This document shows positions 1 to 10,579 of a DNA stretch of 64,000 nt, one piece after another. The notes beneath the pieces were generated by a model. The model saw only the letters and a program-made list of their open reading frames with translations. It did no database searches and was not told the origin of the DNA. A program made the position numbers and the translations under genes. The stretch's first letter is position 1; each line of letters begins with the position of its first letter. Origin of the DNA: Carposina sasakii (taxonomy: Eukaryota > Arthropoda > Insecta > Lepidoptera > Carposinidae); the NCBI GenBank assembly GCA_014607495.2, contig CP053153.1:8370001-8434000 (forward strand), written 5' to 3'.

Positions 1-1616
1 CAATAAAGAAATAAGCAAAAGTAAAACGAAGTATGAAAAACAAAGCATTTATGAATGTAAAAGTAACATAAGAAAACTTTGGGAGTTTTTCCCTAATGCA
101 CTAATGCAAAAAAAATGCACTAATAGGAAGCAAGAAACAATCTGTCGACAGGACGTCTGTCGAAAGATTGTAATAATCTATCGAGATATGTACCAATTTT
201 GCAGATACTTTCCAACATGAGGTAGAGGAAATAAAGCACCATGGTACAGAAAAAATGTTAAGGAGAAGTTCTTATGTAGAAACGCCAAAGATAAGTATGA
301 GATAGATGACAGCAACTCCTGGAAAAATAATTAACAAAATGCCAATCAACAAATCGCCAGGAAGCGACCTGATCCGCATGGGAGATATCAAAACTATATC
401 ATCAAAAATGAGTCCTACTACTACTAGCACGTTATTATCTAAGTTTTCAAACGATGTCAATGAAATGCTGAATGAAAAGAAAATAGTTGTAACAGTATTC
501 TTCGATTACAAGAAAGCATTCGACACGCTAGAGCATGGAACGCTACTTCAGGCCATGCGGGAGTGCGGTGTGGATCGACCGCTGTACCACTGGTTTCGCG
601 ATTACTTATCTTCACGCTCTTATAGCGTGAAGGTCGGTGATGCCCACAGTGAACCACACGCGGCGCTTAGTGGCGTCCCGCAGGGATCCGGGAGCGGGCC
701 GGTCTGCTACCTCATGCATGTAAATAGCCTGACAAACATAATAAAAAATTGTCACGCATACATGTTTGCCGACGACCTGTGCATTCTTTTAGCTGGTACT
801 GACCTGGCTGAGATCTGTAGAGCCATGCAAAACGACATTGACAATATAATAAAATGGTCTCACGATAATGGTATAGTAGTTAACGCGAAAAAAACTAAAA
901 TGCTTATAATTAGATCACCGCACTGTAAAATACCCATTAATAACCAACACCTCATAACTCACTCATATAATTGTATGCACAATAATAAAACATCATGTAC
1001 ATGTCCACCTATCGAAATAGTTCCCACTGTCCATACTTAGGTGTAATAGTTGACGAGCATTTTTCATGGGCCTCTCAGGTAAATCATGTTTGCAATAAAC
1101 TGAAAATACTCCTTGGTAAATTCTACTATCTAAAGTATAGAGTACCAAGATCAGTACTAAAATCGATGTATTTAGCATTAGTAGACTCAGTGGTGTCATA
1201 CGCCCTCGACAGCTATGGATTAACCTTCAAATCTTATTTACATAAAATACAAGCGCTTCAAATAAGATTCCTCAAACTATTAGTTGATAATAAAACAAAA
1301 ATAAATATAAAGATGACTACTATAAACTATTCAAAATTTGTAACATTCTTCCGGTACATTACAAACACAAGACTTGTTGGCAAATAACTATGATTGTCGG
1401 GAGCGTCTGACTCCGCTGCAGCACCGCCTCCAAACAAGGGCGGAGATGCATGGCATGTTTGAGGTACCTAGAGTACACAACTATTATGGAGACCGAACCC
1501 TCAAAAAGCGCCTACCATACCTTATTATAAACGCGCTGCCACCGGAACTACAGGATATAAAAAGAAAAAACCAATATAAAATCAAGCTAAAAAAGTATTT
1601 TATTGATCTAATATAA
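1..1616 (+). pseudogene. Decayed non-LTR retrotransposon, reverse transcriptase ORF
   Basis: This is the 3' part of a LINE ORF2 that copied RNA into DNA during target-primed insertion. The frame from about position 22 to 110 reads like the region just before a reverse transcriptase domain (SNIRKLWEF). The main block at 306-1040 has NKSPGSDLI, then FFDYKKAFDTLEH (first catalytic Asp), SGVPQGSGSGPVCYL, and FADDLCILLAG with the catalytic DD pair. About 50-70 residues that normally separate the first two motifs are missing, so there is an internal deletion. The C-terminal connection (YLGVIVDEHFSWASQV) continues in another frame at 995-1387, and a last piece is at 1374-1616, so there are at least two frameshifts. 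The motif style suggests the CR1/Jockey group, but the clade is not certain. No endonuclease domain is in the window; the copy is truncated by the left edge and dead. Confidence 0.85.
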
Positions 1617-1931
1617 GAATTATTTATTATAACTAATAATAATTAAACTTGCAGATAAACCATGAAAATGGTTTTGCAAGAACGCTATAAATATGTTTTT
1701 ATATCGAAGTGTATAAATATATAAAATATAAATATATAAATATCTCTGATACATAGAGCAGGATGCGCAGAGCGGGGCGGTTATATTATTATAAACATAT
1801 TTCAAAACCCCGCCCGAACGCTCCTCGGACGCCCTCTAAACTAGGACAAATCCGGGAAAACCTGGACGGATGGCAGCCCTATGTGTACGTAGTACGTACG
1901 CACAAAAAACAGTTGCGCTCGTGAATTTTTT
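1617..1931. other. AT-rich LINE 3' flank, no gene seen
   Basis: This holds the probable 3' UTR of the preceding LINE (AT-rich, with ATATAAATATA-type runs near 1700-1745) followed by unassigned sequence up to a run of six T that abuts element X1. I see no coding signal. Confidence 0.5.
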
Positions 1932-2716
1932 GACGTGAAACGTCTTTAAAATCGCGCCGACACATACGGGTACCAGGTTTAAAAACTGGACCGTAACGAA
2001 AAGGTCTATATCATCGTACCTTAATAATTAAAAAACTATTAGTCTTAGAAACAAAAATGTGGTGTAAATATTTCACTTATATAGTCAGCTCGCTGTTATG
2101 ACATTGAGTTCGTGTCGGGGTCAAGCGGGGCGGCGGGGGAGGGATACTGCGATAACTGTGCGAAACCGGCGCTCACGCTTGTTTCTATTCAGTGTAACTC
2201 GTGACTCCGACTTTATAGCGTGGTGATTCTTTCGTGTGTTTGTCAAGTTTATTTGAACCGATTGATTTATACAAAAATAAGTGTAATTTGGACAGTATTT
2301 ATATCTATACTAATATTATAAAGCTGAAGAGTTTGTTTGTTTGTTTGTTTGAACGCGCTAATCTCAGGAACTACTGGTCTGATTTGAAAAATTCTTTCAG
2401 TGTTAGATAGCCCATTTACCAAGGAAGGCTACAGTCTATACAACAACCTGCCCGGCTTCGCACGGGTACAACGCCCCCTCACGCGGACGAAGTCGTGGGC
2501 GGCTGCTATTTAAAATAACCAGAAAGTGACAATAAATATATAAACATTTGCTATGTATTTTATGTTTCTATTACGTACCTGTTCTTTTTTTATTAAAATA
2601 CTTAAAACAGCGTCCATCTTGTTTTCATTTCAATCTTTTACTTTAAAAGCGATTCGCTAACATAGACGTTTCACGTTAAAACCAACGGCCGTGTGCCCCG
2701 ACACAGCCCCACCCGC
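1932..2716 (+). mobile_element. Element X1, 785-bp repeat (inverted copy at 42043-42827)
   Basis: A 785-bp unit matches 42043-42827 in reverse complement with the same length and about five differences noticed by eye. It starts with the hairpin-capable GACGTGAAACGTC and ends CCCCACCCGC. A related palindrome, AGACGTTTCACGTT, sits about 45 bp inside the far end. It is flanked by T6 on the left and T8 on the right, so any target duplication is a homopolymer. The interior has a GC-rich stretch near 2110-2175 and a nested SINE/RTE-type fragment at about 2310-2505 on the minus strand. There is no long ORF, so it is non-autonomous. Its class is unclear: the ends are not a normal TIR, and insertion at oligo-A/T could reflect LINE-type mobilisation. 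Confidence 0.8.
2310..2505 (-). repeat. SINE/RTE-type fragment nested in X1
   Basis: On the minus strand this reads from a 'gacttcgtccgcgtg' core, through a 'cagtagttcctgagatt' block, to a CAAA repeat (visible as GTTTGTTTG on +) and 'tataatattagtatagat'. The same order recurs at 15180-15330 and inside X2. This is a common lepidopteran interspersed-repeat architecture. Confidence 0.7.
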
Positions 2717-3085
2717 TTTTTTTTATGATTGTTGTTCCTAAATTGTTGATTTTGCTTGATATTATTAAATTATAAGAGAGTTATTTAAAATAATTATAGA
2801 GGAAAGTGTGAATGTTACATAATTTTATTTTTAAATATTTTATATTACCTAATTATAATTATAAAAAAGTACAATAATTTAACGAATATGTGCAACTAAT
2901 AACAAATATTTGCAATTCCGATATTGAGATCTAATATCGAAATTCAGTTTTGGAATTGAAAACCTTCCGATATTACATGCCCTAGGCTGTTCCCGCTGGG
3001 CTAAACGTGGCTGTTATGATACTGCAGATATTAGGCAACCCCATTCAAACATAGCCGTGTATGTTTTAATTTTCTTAACTGACTA
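2717..3085. other. AT-rich spacer, nothing recognised
   Basis: Very AT-rich sequence between X1 and a LINE remnant. A weak direct repeat of 'gatatt(g/a)' type occurs around 2925-2975, but no gene, structured repeat or element end could be identified. Confidence 0.4.
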
Positions 3086-3345
3086 GTTATCAAGCTATAA
3101 TCGTGGTACGGCCATGTAACCAGAAGATCACAATTGTGAAAAAGTGCCATTCCATTCATGACAAGAAGAGGAGGGGAAGACCTCAAGCTACTTGCCGAAT
3201 ATCCAGTGGGACATGTATATGCTAGGAAAGTATGGTACATGCTTAGAGAATGAATGGAAGAAGAGGACATATTGCGCCGACCCCGAATGAATGGAAACAG
3301 GGCAGGAAGATGATGACTTTTATGGACTGGACTAGGACGATGCTG
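3086..3345 (+). pseudogene. LINE ORF2 C-terminal remnant
   Basis: Reading frames on + contain WYGHVTRR, then (shifted) KKRRGRPQAT, then MLRE followed by a stop. This is the order seen at the C-terminus of many endonuclease-reverse-transcriptase LINE proteins (WFGHV.RR ... RR.RGRP ... W). Several stops and frameshifts separate the pieces, so it is an old fragment. The open frame on the opposite strand (3031-3387) is a shadow of it. Confidence 0.5.
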
Positions 3346-3469
3346 CAACGCCAAACGCTTTATAGGCTGGAGAAGATTATGGAGCAATAAAATTTTTTGG
3401 TGGATATCACAAGTATATAAAAGTCTCTTTTCATAGCATTTCGCTTTATATACCCTCTTGTTACACTAT

Positions 3470-3748
3470 TCTTAGAGATCAGAGGCAGGTTTAATTTTAA
3501 AAAAAAGAAACACCAAGACGACCTAATCAAACTTTATGTACTCAAGGTTACAAATAATTTAACAGAAACGAATAACACGAATCGAACAATATATTGCAAC
3601 TTCCTATAACCAATAGACAGCCTAAACACGTCCTATCAGTCCAAACGCCACGATCCAAAAACCCGCCAAGCTGCGGTCACCACCATTTTATAGATCTACC
3701 CGCTTGGTCCCGACGTTTCTGTGTTCAATCTGGGGGTAACTGCTAAGA
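3470..3748 (-). repeat. 3' LTR of the Ty3/gypsy-type element
   Basis: Same 279-bp repeat as 7409-7687 with one substitution noticed, in the A-rich stretch near 3498. The outer flank CTAT is at 3466-3469. The inner flank on the coding strand (CAGTCAGGAACGGCCG) is only partly purine, so the polypurine tract is weak. Confidence 0.85.
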
Positions 3749-4040
3749 CGGCCGTTCCTGACTGTGGCGCGTCCTCGCCCACTTTATTTATATGCTGGTC
3801 ATCGTCATACGAGTCATCATCTACAATGTACACAAAGACATATAAATGATCGAATAGTACGTCCTAAGCCGTGCTTTAAAAATTACCAATCTCAATTTAT
3901 CTCCAGCTCTTCGATCACAAGTGTGCACTCAAGTGACCAAAGACAATAAAGATCAAAAGAAAATGATAAATTTTAAAAATAAAAACTTGATGTTTTTATG
4001 CGTCATAAGGTTCTAGACCCTTACCACACATAACAACATC

Positions 4041-4187
4041 ACTGGACAGAGGCACAAAGTTCGCATGTCCCGACAACACTGGACAGAGGCACAAAGTTCG
4101 CATGTCCCGACGACACTGGACAGAGGCACAAAGTTCGCATGTCCCGACGACACTGGACAGAGGCACAAAGTTCGCATGTCCCGACAC
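4041..4187. repeat. 37-bp tandem repeat, about 4 copies
   Basis: Units start at 4041, 4078, 4115 and 4152 (ACTGGACAGAGGCACAAAG...). They are nearly identical and have no spacers, so this is a minisatellite. It lies between the integrase remnant and the 3' LTR, in the element's 3' untranslated region. Because the unit is not a multiple of three, spurious frames open on both strands. Confidence 0.9.
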
Positions 4188-4394
4188 AACGGTCGCAATA
4201 GTAACCACGCAAGTGACCCAACTCGGACACAGGCGCTAGCCATACCGGCCACACGACACAACGGTCGCAATAGTAACCACGCAAGTGACCCAACTCGGAC
4301 ACAAGCGCTAGCCATACCGGCCACATGACACAACGGTCGCAATAGTAACCACGCAAGTGACCCAACTCGGACACAGGCGCTAGCCATACTCATG
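4183..4394. repeat. 72-bp tandem repeat, about 3 copies
   Basis: Units start at 4183, 4255 and 4327 (GACACAACGGTCGCAATAG...) and directly follow the 37-bp array. Copies differ at only a few positions. As 72 is a multiple of three, this array stays open as a protein-like repeat on both strands, but there is no sign that it is coding. Confidence 0.9.
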
Positions 4395-4409
4395 ACTCCA
4401 CAAAAAGCA

Positions 4410-5228
4410 TCAAGCGCTTATCCTGGAGTTTAGAGCTACTTTTCCGGTCGAGTGGCATACTCGAAACTCGCCACCCTCAAAGAATGCCTCACACGCATCC
4501 GGGGTCCATACTCCCCGCCAGAGAACCATGTATTCGGCAGCAGCCCGTGTCTTTTTGCCATAGCACCCAGCAAGCAGCTGCAACTCGTAGCGGTCGTGAG
4601 GCAGCACGCGAAGCATCTTATGAGGTCCTTGCATGCCCGAGTCCAGCTTCCCGGAACTTTGAGAGCTTTTGTTCACAAAACAAAGTCACCAACAGAGAAT
4701 GTTTTCGGCTGTCGGTGGCTTTTGTTGACACTCGTCCTGACGATGTTGATCATCTGTAAGCAGGTCAGAAACACATTGCCGATTCATGGTTAATAGAGCC
4801 TCACGGTTAGAGTGTGAGCTGTTCAATGCAAATTCACATACCAAAGATTGAATGACGGGTGTTGCACCTTCAACGCTAGTTAGCAACCGCAGCGCCGAAC
4901 ATTGTGCAGTTGCCCGCTTGATGATACCGAGCGTTAGCTGCATCTTCCATAAGGTATCAGACCATGAAACGCCCTTGTTGCTCGCAACACGCAGCATATC
5001 GAGGACCGCTCCGCAGCAACGTTCGGCCTGTCCATTCTCGCGGCGCATGCCAGGCGTGATAAAATGTATGAAGCTACCTAAACCACTCACCCAGTTTTGG
5101 AATGCAGAGCTTTCGTACATTCTGCCACGATCACAAACAATCATAGCCGGTGTGCCAATCAAAGCGATTGCGTTTGAAAACATTCGTTTCAGTTCTTCGG
5201 TTTCTCGTCTATGAAGGGAGTACAACAA
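4410..5228 (-). pseudogene. Integrase remnant of the Ty3/gypsy-type element
   Basis: The integrase of a gypsy-type element inserts the cDNA into the genome. The frame at 4686-5228 shows GTPAMIVCDRGRMYESSAF, with the second catalytic Asp, and then RRENGQAERC, with the Glu of the D,D-35-E triad. The N-terminal zinc domain and the first catalytic Asp are absent because a deletion joins it to the reverse transcriptase near 5230-5245. The tail at 4410-4676, in another frame, has HKMLRVLPHDRYELQLLAG, which resembles the GPY/F module at the end of Ty3/gypsy integrases. It is broken by at least one frameshift and not functional. Confidence 0.8.
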
Positions 5229-5244
5229 GTATATTTAAATAAAA

Positions 5245-5875
5245 AAAATAGCCAGACCTAAGAATTGACGAACTTCCCTTACGTTTTTAGGTTTGGATGA
5301 CTTAGTTAACGCTTTTACTTTCTCCGGACTCGGCCTAACCTGACCATTCCCAATTAGTCGTCCTAAATATTCTACCTCAACATCAAAGAAGGTACTTTTT
5401 TTTTGTTTATGGAAAAGTCTTCAGTACATCTTGCAATCTATCTAATCCCTCTTCAATTGTATTAGATAGAATGAGAACGTCATCGATATATTTCAAATTT
5501 TTATCACCATCAATTAGGTGTTTTAGAGTATGAGAGATGATTCTTTGATAGACAATGGGGGCGTTTGCCAAACCATAAGGCATATTTAAGTATTTGTAGT
5601 GCCCTGTAGAAGTTACAAATGCAGTCTTATCAATGGAATCATCTTTCATAGGAACCTGGTGAAAGCCAGTGGCCATGTCGAGACTCGTGAAATATTTACA
5701 ACTACCAACTTATCTATGTGTCTTCGATTAGTGGCAAAGGGAAACGTTCTTTTACAGTAATCGCATTTAGTGCACGGTAGTCCACGCACATCCTATCGCT
5801 TCCATCCTTCTTTTCTCTCAAACTATTCTACTTCCTGACTTCCCAGACCACGCATCAATCTATAAGTTGGCTTTT
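5245..5875 (-). pseudogene. Reverse transcriptase remnant of the Ty3/gypsy-type element
   Basis: In minus-strand order: [18 protein letters not shown] (finger region, about 5760-5820), a frame change, then 5407-5676 with the palm, including MPYGLANAP and the catalytic YIDDVL. The thumb/connection follows (VEYLGRLIGNGQVRPSPEKV, then NVREVRQFLGLA). The strand ends abruptly at about 5240, where the RNase H domain should begin and integrase starts instead. Stops and frame changes show it is dead. Confidence 0.85.
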
Positions 5876-5950
5876 TATGGAGCCTTACATACTTTAAAAC
5901 TGATTCAGATACTAAAGAAATATCAGAGCCACTATCAATTACGATTTATA
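5830..5950 (-). pseudogene. Aspartic protease remnant of the Ty3/gypsy-type element
   Basis: The minus strand reads IVIDSGSDISLVSESVL, the DSG active-site motif of a retroviral-type aspartic protease. Only the N-terminal half survives: within about 40 residues the reading runs into reverse transcriptase finger sequence, so the rest of the protease and the start of reverse transcriptase are deleted. Confidence 0.7.
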
Positions 5951-5975
5951 CTGGGATTCAATTCCAAACAAAAAT

Positions 5976-7247
5976 TTACATCGGTAGATTGTTTACCACC
6001 CGCTTTTCAACTCGTTGTTTTGTAAAACAGTTGTCCACAAGATACCCAGTCTTTTTACAGTAACTGCAAGTCTTAACAAATTTTGTCGCCGTATTTGGAA
6101 CCGGATTAGAAGAAACTGAAGCTGTAATTTGTGCCTGACGTATAGTATTCAAAGACGTTGAGTTTAATCTTTGTTTCTTACGGCAGTCTGCCTTCAAATG
6201 TGCAAATTTTCCACAATGAAAACACGTTTTCGAATACTTTACGCTTGGTGTTTCACTAATACGAGAGTAGGTCGGTTTACTATTAGGAAAACTCGACGAA
6301 CTAAGACTAGTTTTCGAATCTACCTTAGGCTTGAGATATACGGATAGGAACCCGACAAATTCCTTCGGTTGTAATTTGGCTTTTGCGGTGGCAGCTTTTG
6401 CTTGAGGATCAACGATACCGCGAACTATGATAGCAGTTTTTAGGTCGTCAGACAATCCCTTTAGTATACTTAGGCGTAATAATAACTTACGGGCGTATTC
6501 CGAGTATGTCGCATATTTGTTTGAATCGGTGCACATTTCTTCGAAGAGTATACTTGCCGTGTCTTTATTACGAGGACAAAGCGAACGGAATTCGGACTTA
6601 AACGTGGTTTTAATTACTGACCAAATCATTGAGCCATGTTTAAGCGTCGCCGCGTAAACAACTGCCTATGTGACCCAAACACTCGCTATCACCCCACTGG
6701 TTTAATTCCCTCGCACGTCGACTTCCGCGCACCATACGTCAAAGTCGTGGACACTGGGATCAAATTGAGAAATATAAAAATTCTTTGTCCGTGTTTTAGT
6801 AAGTAGTGACGTTATCGCCCCTATAAAAGTATCTGTAACCGTCTTACTTTTAAGCGATGCGCAATAATCAGTTTCGCGTGTCGTACTCTGAGGCGGAGGG
6901 GTATGACAGTGAACTAGCAGTTGGAGTAGTTGAAACTGGCATTTGCCCCTCAAGCGCCTTTTCTTCTTCTTCTTCTACATTCTAGCAAGAATACCAGAAA
7001 GTGGCTCGCGATGCGGACTACGACTACGTTCGAACGAATAATTACGGCGATCGCGACGACGTGAACGACTATCATGTCGACGCCTCGGAGACCTTTCACG
7101 CGAACACGTCTAAGAGCTACGATGCCTAGACTGTCTATCACAATCACGGTCATAGGAATCACGACAGTTGCGAGAATCGTTCTCTTTACGACGCTTACGC
7201 GTTTCATATTGTCAGTTACTAACATTTTTAGTTACACGTTCAGACAT
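5976..7247 (-). pseudogene. Gag remnant with two zinc knuckles
   Basis: The capsid/nucleocapsid polyprotein of the LTR element. The likely start codon is at 7247 on the minus strand (MSERVTKNV). The first 75 residues or so are rich in Arg, Ser and Asp but hit at least three stop codons. A middle piece (6702-6953) contains FYISQFDPSVHDFDVW, and the rest lies in the frame at 5976-6629, ending in two CCHC-type knuckles: CFHCGKFAHLKADC is intact, while CSYCKKTGYLVDNC has Tyr where the His ligand should be. The multiple breaks contrast with the near-identical LTRs. Confidence 0.8.
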
Positions 7248-7408
7248 AATGAAAAATTCACTTAAAACAAAAATGTGGGTACTTACCAAAAATCACACAA
7301 AAACTACAAAACAAAGAGAACAATACTTACAACAATCGACACTTTTACAATTTGCAAGGATGGCTAAATAAGCGGCCTAACGCGTGGTAATTACCATCCC
7401 ACTTCTGA

Positions 7409-7687
7409 TCTTAGAGATCAGAGGCAGGTTTAATTTAAAAAAAAAGAAACACCAAGACGACCTAATCAAACTTTATGTACTCAAGGTTACAAATAATTTA
7501 ACAGAAACGAATAACACGAATCGAACAATATATTGCAACTTCCTATAACCAATAGACAGCCTAAACACGTCCTATCAGTCCAAACGCCACGATCCAAAAA
7601 CCCGCCAAGCTGCGGTCACCACCATTTTATAGATCTACCCGCTTGGTCCCGACGTTTCTGTGTTCAATCTGGGGGTAACTGCTAAGA
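7409..7687 (-). repeat. 5' LTR of the Ty3/gypsy-type element
   Basis: The 279-bp LTR on the coding (minus) strand starts TCTTAGCAGTTACC and ends GATCTCTAAGA. The ends form a six-base inverted repeat TCTTAG/CTAAGA rather than the usual TG...CA. The outer flank is CTAT (7688-7691). The sequence just inside, read on minus, starts TCAGAAGTGGGATGG; no textbook tRNA primer site beginning TGG directly abuts the LTR. Confidence 0.85.
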
Positions 7688-8010
7688 CTATATTTATCTT
7701 TTAAGTGTAATAAAATCATGAATTTAAAAAAGGCGTTAGAACAATCTACGATTTTACTTCAACTAAGAGCCGATTTTTCCAATGGTCACAGATGCTGTCT
7801 TTCTCTAAAACTTGATCAAGATAGAGCATTTCGCTTTATATATCCTTTTGTTTCATCATATGTACATCTTATAAGTGTAATAAAATCATGATCATAAAAA
7901 AAGCATTAGAACAATCTACGAATCTTACTTCAACCTTACCTTTTCAACTAAGAGCCGATTTTTCCAATTGTCAGAGCTGCTATCTTGAAAACTTGATTAA
8001 GAGACAAACA
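7688..8010. repeat. Tandem duplication hosting the LTR element
   Basis: Sequence after the 5' LTR (7692-7818: 'taagtgtaataaaatcatg', 'ttagaacaatctacg', 'aactaagagccgatttttcc') is repeated at about 7870-8000. The left flank at 3431-3455 (GCATTTCGCTTTATATA) matches 7826-7845. The element therefore inserted into the first unit of a roughly 180-bp tandem duplication. Confidence 0.7.
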
Positions 8011-9164
8011 TCATCAACTTTATCCTTTAGAGATAGGCTGAGCATTGGAAAACCGCCCCTTAATAGTGCCTAAAAGTATAGAAAAGCTACGCTAAGGTAA
8101 CGATCTTGTTTTATATTTAGGAGCTTTGCTTGCTATGGCTGTAAATTTAAATCTCCGGACGATTTATTGGCTTTTTATTGTGCTGTTTTATAGCTAAATT
8201 ACGCCTTTTATTTCCCCGCCTTCGTTTATTTTCAGGATACGTTCACATACAGCTGTAAAATGGAACATATTCGACAAAATTATAAAAATTATTTTGTATA
8301 GTGTAGTACTTACCTACCTATAGCTGGTATTTGCGTGTCACAGCTTTTGACATGAATGGCCCGTGCCTACTTACCTGCAGGTTGTAAAGTTTTTTTTGGT
8401 CCTTCGTACCGAATGACTGAAAAAACGTTCATGACTAGAAAATAATATAAAATCCTTTAAAAAAAAACATTTTAACGCGATTTAAGCCAACCGCCTAATA
8501 ATTATGTATAGCCACCACCCTAAACATCGGATAATCTTATCTAGCTCCTAAAAACCTAGTTCGTTTTAGTTGTGACTTCAGTAATAAAATACTGCCGACT
8601 ACTACCGACTGAAAGCGCTAGTGTCTTTGCAAGTTAAACACAGTTTCATTACGTGTATTTAGTTCCACGCGAATCCGTGATATTTCGTAATAAAAAGGAC
8701 ACAGTAAACGTCTATAACACCTAAAATTCTATCAAATAAATTCCCCAATGTTCGACAAGACAGTGATGACATAATGTTTATTGGCATGAATAAGACAGAG
8801 ACGTCCGACTATAGTATAAGCTGCATTCTTATCTTTCGAAACCGTCGGTGTTATACGACGATAGTGGGCTGAGTTGTGTCAAGCAATGCGTATGCGCTCA
8901 GTCATGACACGAGTTTCACTTGAACAGGTAACTTCTGTACCGCGCTCATAGAACCGGTTGCACAATAGTGATGGCTGGTAATAATACCTAAATCTGCGGC
9001 ATCCAAGAGTGTTTTTACACCAAGATGTGAAGAATACCCTAGTGAACAAGTTAAGTGATCTGTGTATACATTGCGTGTCAATTAGATTAATTTATTCGTT
9101 AAAAAACCGGTTTAATTGTGGATTCTGTGCACGTTAGCGATGTGCGGACTGTAATTTGTTTACA
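8011..9164. other. Upstream region of the C2 gene
   Basis: No repeat or ORF was recognised. The stretch should hold the promoter and 5' UTR of the gene starting at 9165. One weak candidate start site is an initiator-like TCAGT at 8898-8902, with GGTAAC at about +28 as an imperfect downstream element. This is speculative and the transcription start is not fixed. Confidence 0.35.
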
Positions 9165-9371
9165 ATGGCGTTTTCTCTGAGCAAACTCAAGAACATTCTG
9201 AATAGCAGGGATAAAGACTCCCAATTAGGGGGCACGGGGAGCCATGAACCGGAGATTGGGTTCAATTTGTCCCTACATCCTCTGACTAAACAGCTGTATG
9301 TGACGGTGATCGGCGCGAGGAATGTACCCACCTTGTTTGGATTGAACCGTGCCCATGGATTCGTTGTAAAG
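9165..9371 (+). CDS. Tandem C2-domain (synaptotagmin-like) protein, exon 1
   Basis: First coding exon of a four-exon gene (9165-9371, 17902-18405, 28990-29128, 34877-35184) predicted to encode 385 residues. The ATG at 9165 is preceded by an A at -3 and starts MAFSLSKLKNILN. There is no signal peptide or membrane segment, so a cytoplasmic protein is likely. From residue 32 or so the exon opens the first C2 domain: FNLSLHPLTKQLYVTVIGA, the usual first two beta strands, which in this family bind phospholipid or partner proteins in membrane trafficking. Loop 1 has GLNRAHG where Ca2+-binding C2 domains carry Asp residues. The exon ends in phase 0 at GTAAAG|GTATGT. The symbol and exact orthologue are not recognised. 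Confidence 0.8.
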
Positions 9372-9992
9372 GTATGTAAGTCTAAACATTGCGTGCTGTT
9401 TGTTTATACTCGGTAATGTCTGAGGTATTTCTTAAAATTCTCATGTAGGTAGTTTCTAGTTGGATACTTAGGTAGTCTGTTTAGATTGGAGTATTACTTA
9501 TTAATAATTTGAAGGAGACGAAATCGTGCTAATCAAAGTATTTTCCTGTAACTAGCTATCTTTACCTCAAATGGCTATCCCAAATTCCTCCACTGTAACT
9601 ATCTATCTAGTAACGTTATCAAGTAATCGAACCATCAGTTTCAAGTGGTCTTTATATCAAACGCTCGATATCAAATACTAATTAGCTACAGATAGGTTTC
9701 GGGGTAGGCTAATATAAAACTTTATAAAATTAACTACAATTAACACTGCCATGGTTAGCACGAACTGGTATGTGCTAACATCCGTCTAATTGTTTTCCTA
9801 ATTGGGGCCACAGTTTGGTTTGGGCCATGGAATTGTTTTGGCATGCTTGTCGGGCGCGACGGGTTTTACTCATTTTATTTTTATAGGATATCCTCGGAGT
9901 CTCCCTGAAGATATCATTTATCTCTTTAAGCACATTACATGCCTTTGGCTTAAACTGAGTCATAAGAACTACCCAAACCTACGATTAGTGTA

Positions 9993-10262
9993 ATATCATC
10001 ATCATCATCAGCCTATTGCAGTCCACTGCTGGACGTAGGCCTCCCCCAGGGCGCGCCACAAGACTGTCATAGGGGTTTTTATCCATAGTCACCACGCTGG
10101 GCAGGCGGGTTGGTGACCGCAGTTTGTATTTTGGACTATGTTGTCAACACAGGAGGCGCTGCTACCCACCTCCCGGAAACCCTTAATCGCCTCGTACGAT
10201 ACCCACGGGCAGATATGGGGTGGTACGAATTCTACTCTGCCGGCACCACGCGGCCAGTGTAA
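9993..10262 (+). repeat. CATCATCAGCC-type interspersed repeat
   Basis: Starts with an ATC microsatellite, then 'agcctattgcagtccactgc', 'taggcctcccccagggc', 'accacgctgggcaggcgggt' and 'gcggccagtgta'. Related copies are at 52153-52340 (+), 48555-48805 (-) and 55860-56005 (-). It is non-coding; the family type (SINE or LINE tail) is uncertain. Confidence 0.8.
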
Positions 10263-10579
10263 TATCCTTCAAATCCTAAAAATATGAAGTTTATTTTTTA
10301 ATCTGGGTAAAATGTTGGCCTATAACGTTTCACTACTTTAAATGTAATGTATCTAACTTTAACTACCTTATACAAACGTTTAAAATTAGGTCTAACACTT
10401 CGGTCTTGACTAGAGCTATAACGTAATCTATGATCTCCGAATTTAGTCTCGGATCTAAATATTTAAACTGCAAGACAAATTACCTACTAAGTTAAGATTA
10501 GGTAGTACCTAACAGTAGCAAAAGAAATAGTATCTAAATACACACACATATGTATACACACGGCTAAGTTCTCCAAGCG

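Larger units (their letters stand above)
3470..7687 (-). mobile_element. Ty3/gypsy-type LTR retrotransposon, internally deleted
   Basis: A complete LTR-to-LTR insertion of 4218 bp, coding strand minus. Two 279-bp direct repeats (3470-3748 and 7409-7687) differ at one site by eye and are bounded by CTAT on both outer sides (3466-3469 and 7688-7691), giving a 4-bp target duplication. Between them, in minus-strand order, are remnants of gag, protease, reverse transcriptase, integrase and two tandem arrays. Order and motifs (YIDDVL, two zinc knuckles, DSGSD protease, GPY/F-like integrase tail) place it in Ty3/gypsy. RNase H and parts of protease, reverse transcriptase and integrase are missing, so it cannot be autonomous. 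It sits inside one unit of a short host tandem duplication. Confidence 0.9.

Noticed and set aside
1..1616. Endonuclease domain for the left LINE
   Set aside because: No endonuclease motif is visible; the sequence before the RT resembles only the linker.
3031..3387. 118-codon minus-strand frame
   Set aside because: Shadow of the decayed LINE C-terminus on +.
4041..4187. CRISPR-like array
   Set aside because: Repeats abut without spacers and the genome is eukaryotic; this is a minisatellite within a retrotransposon.
4013..4393. Long open frames on both strands
   Set aside because: They are created by the 37-bp and 72-bp tandem arrays and have no start context or homology.
6950..7225. 91-codon frame upstream of gag
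   Set aside because: It is the wrong frame; the Arg/Ser-rich gag start is in a different frame from 7247.
9156..9164. Earlier TTG start for the C2 protein
   Set aside because: The ATG at 9165 has good context and a TTG start is not expected in an insect nuclear gene.
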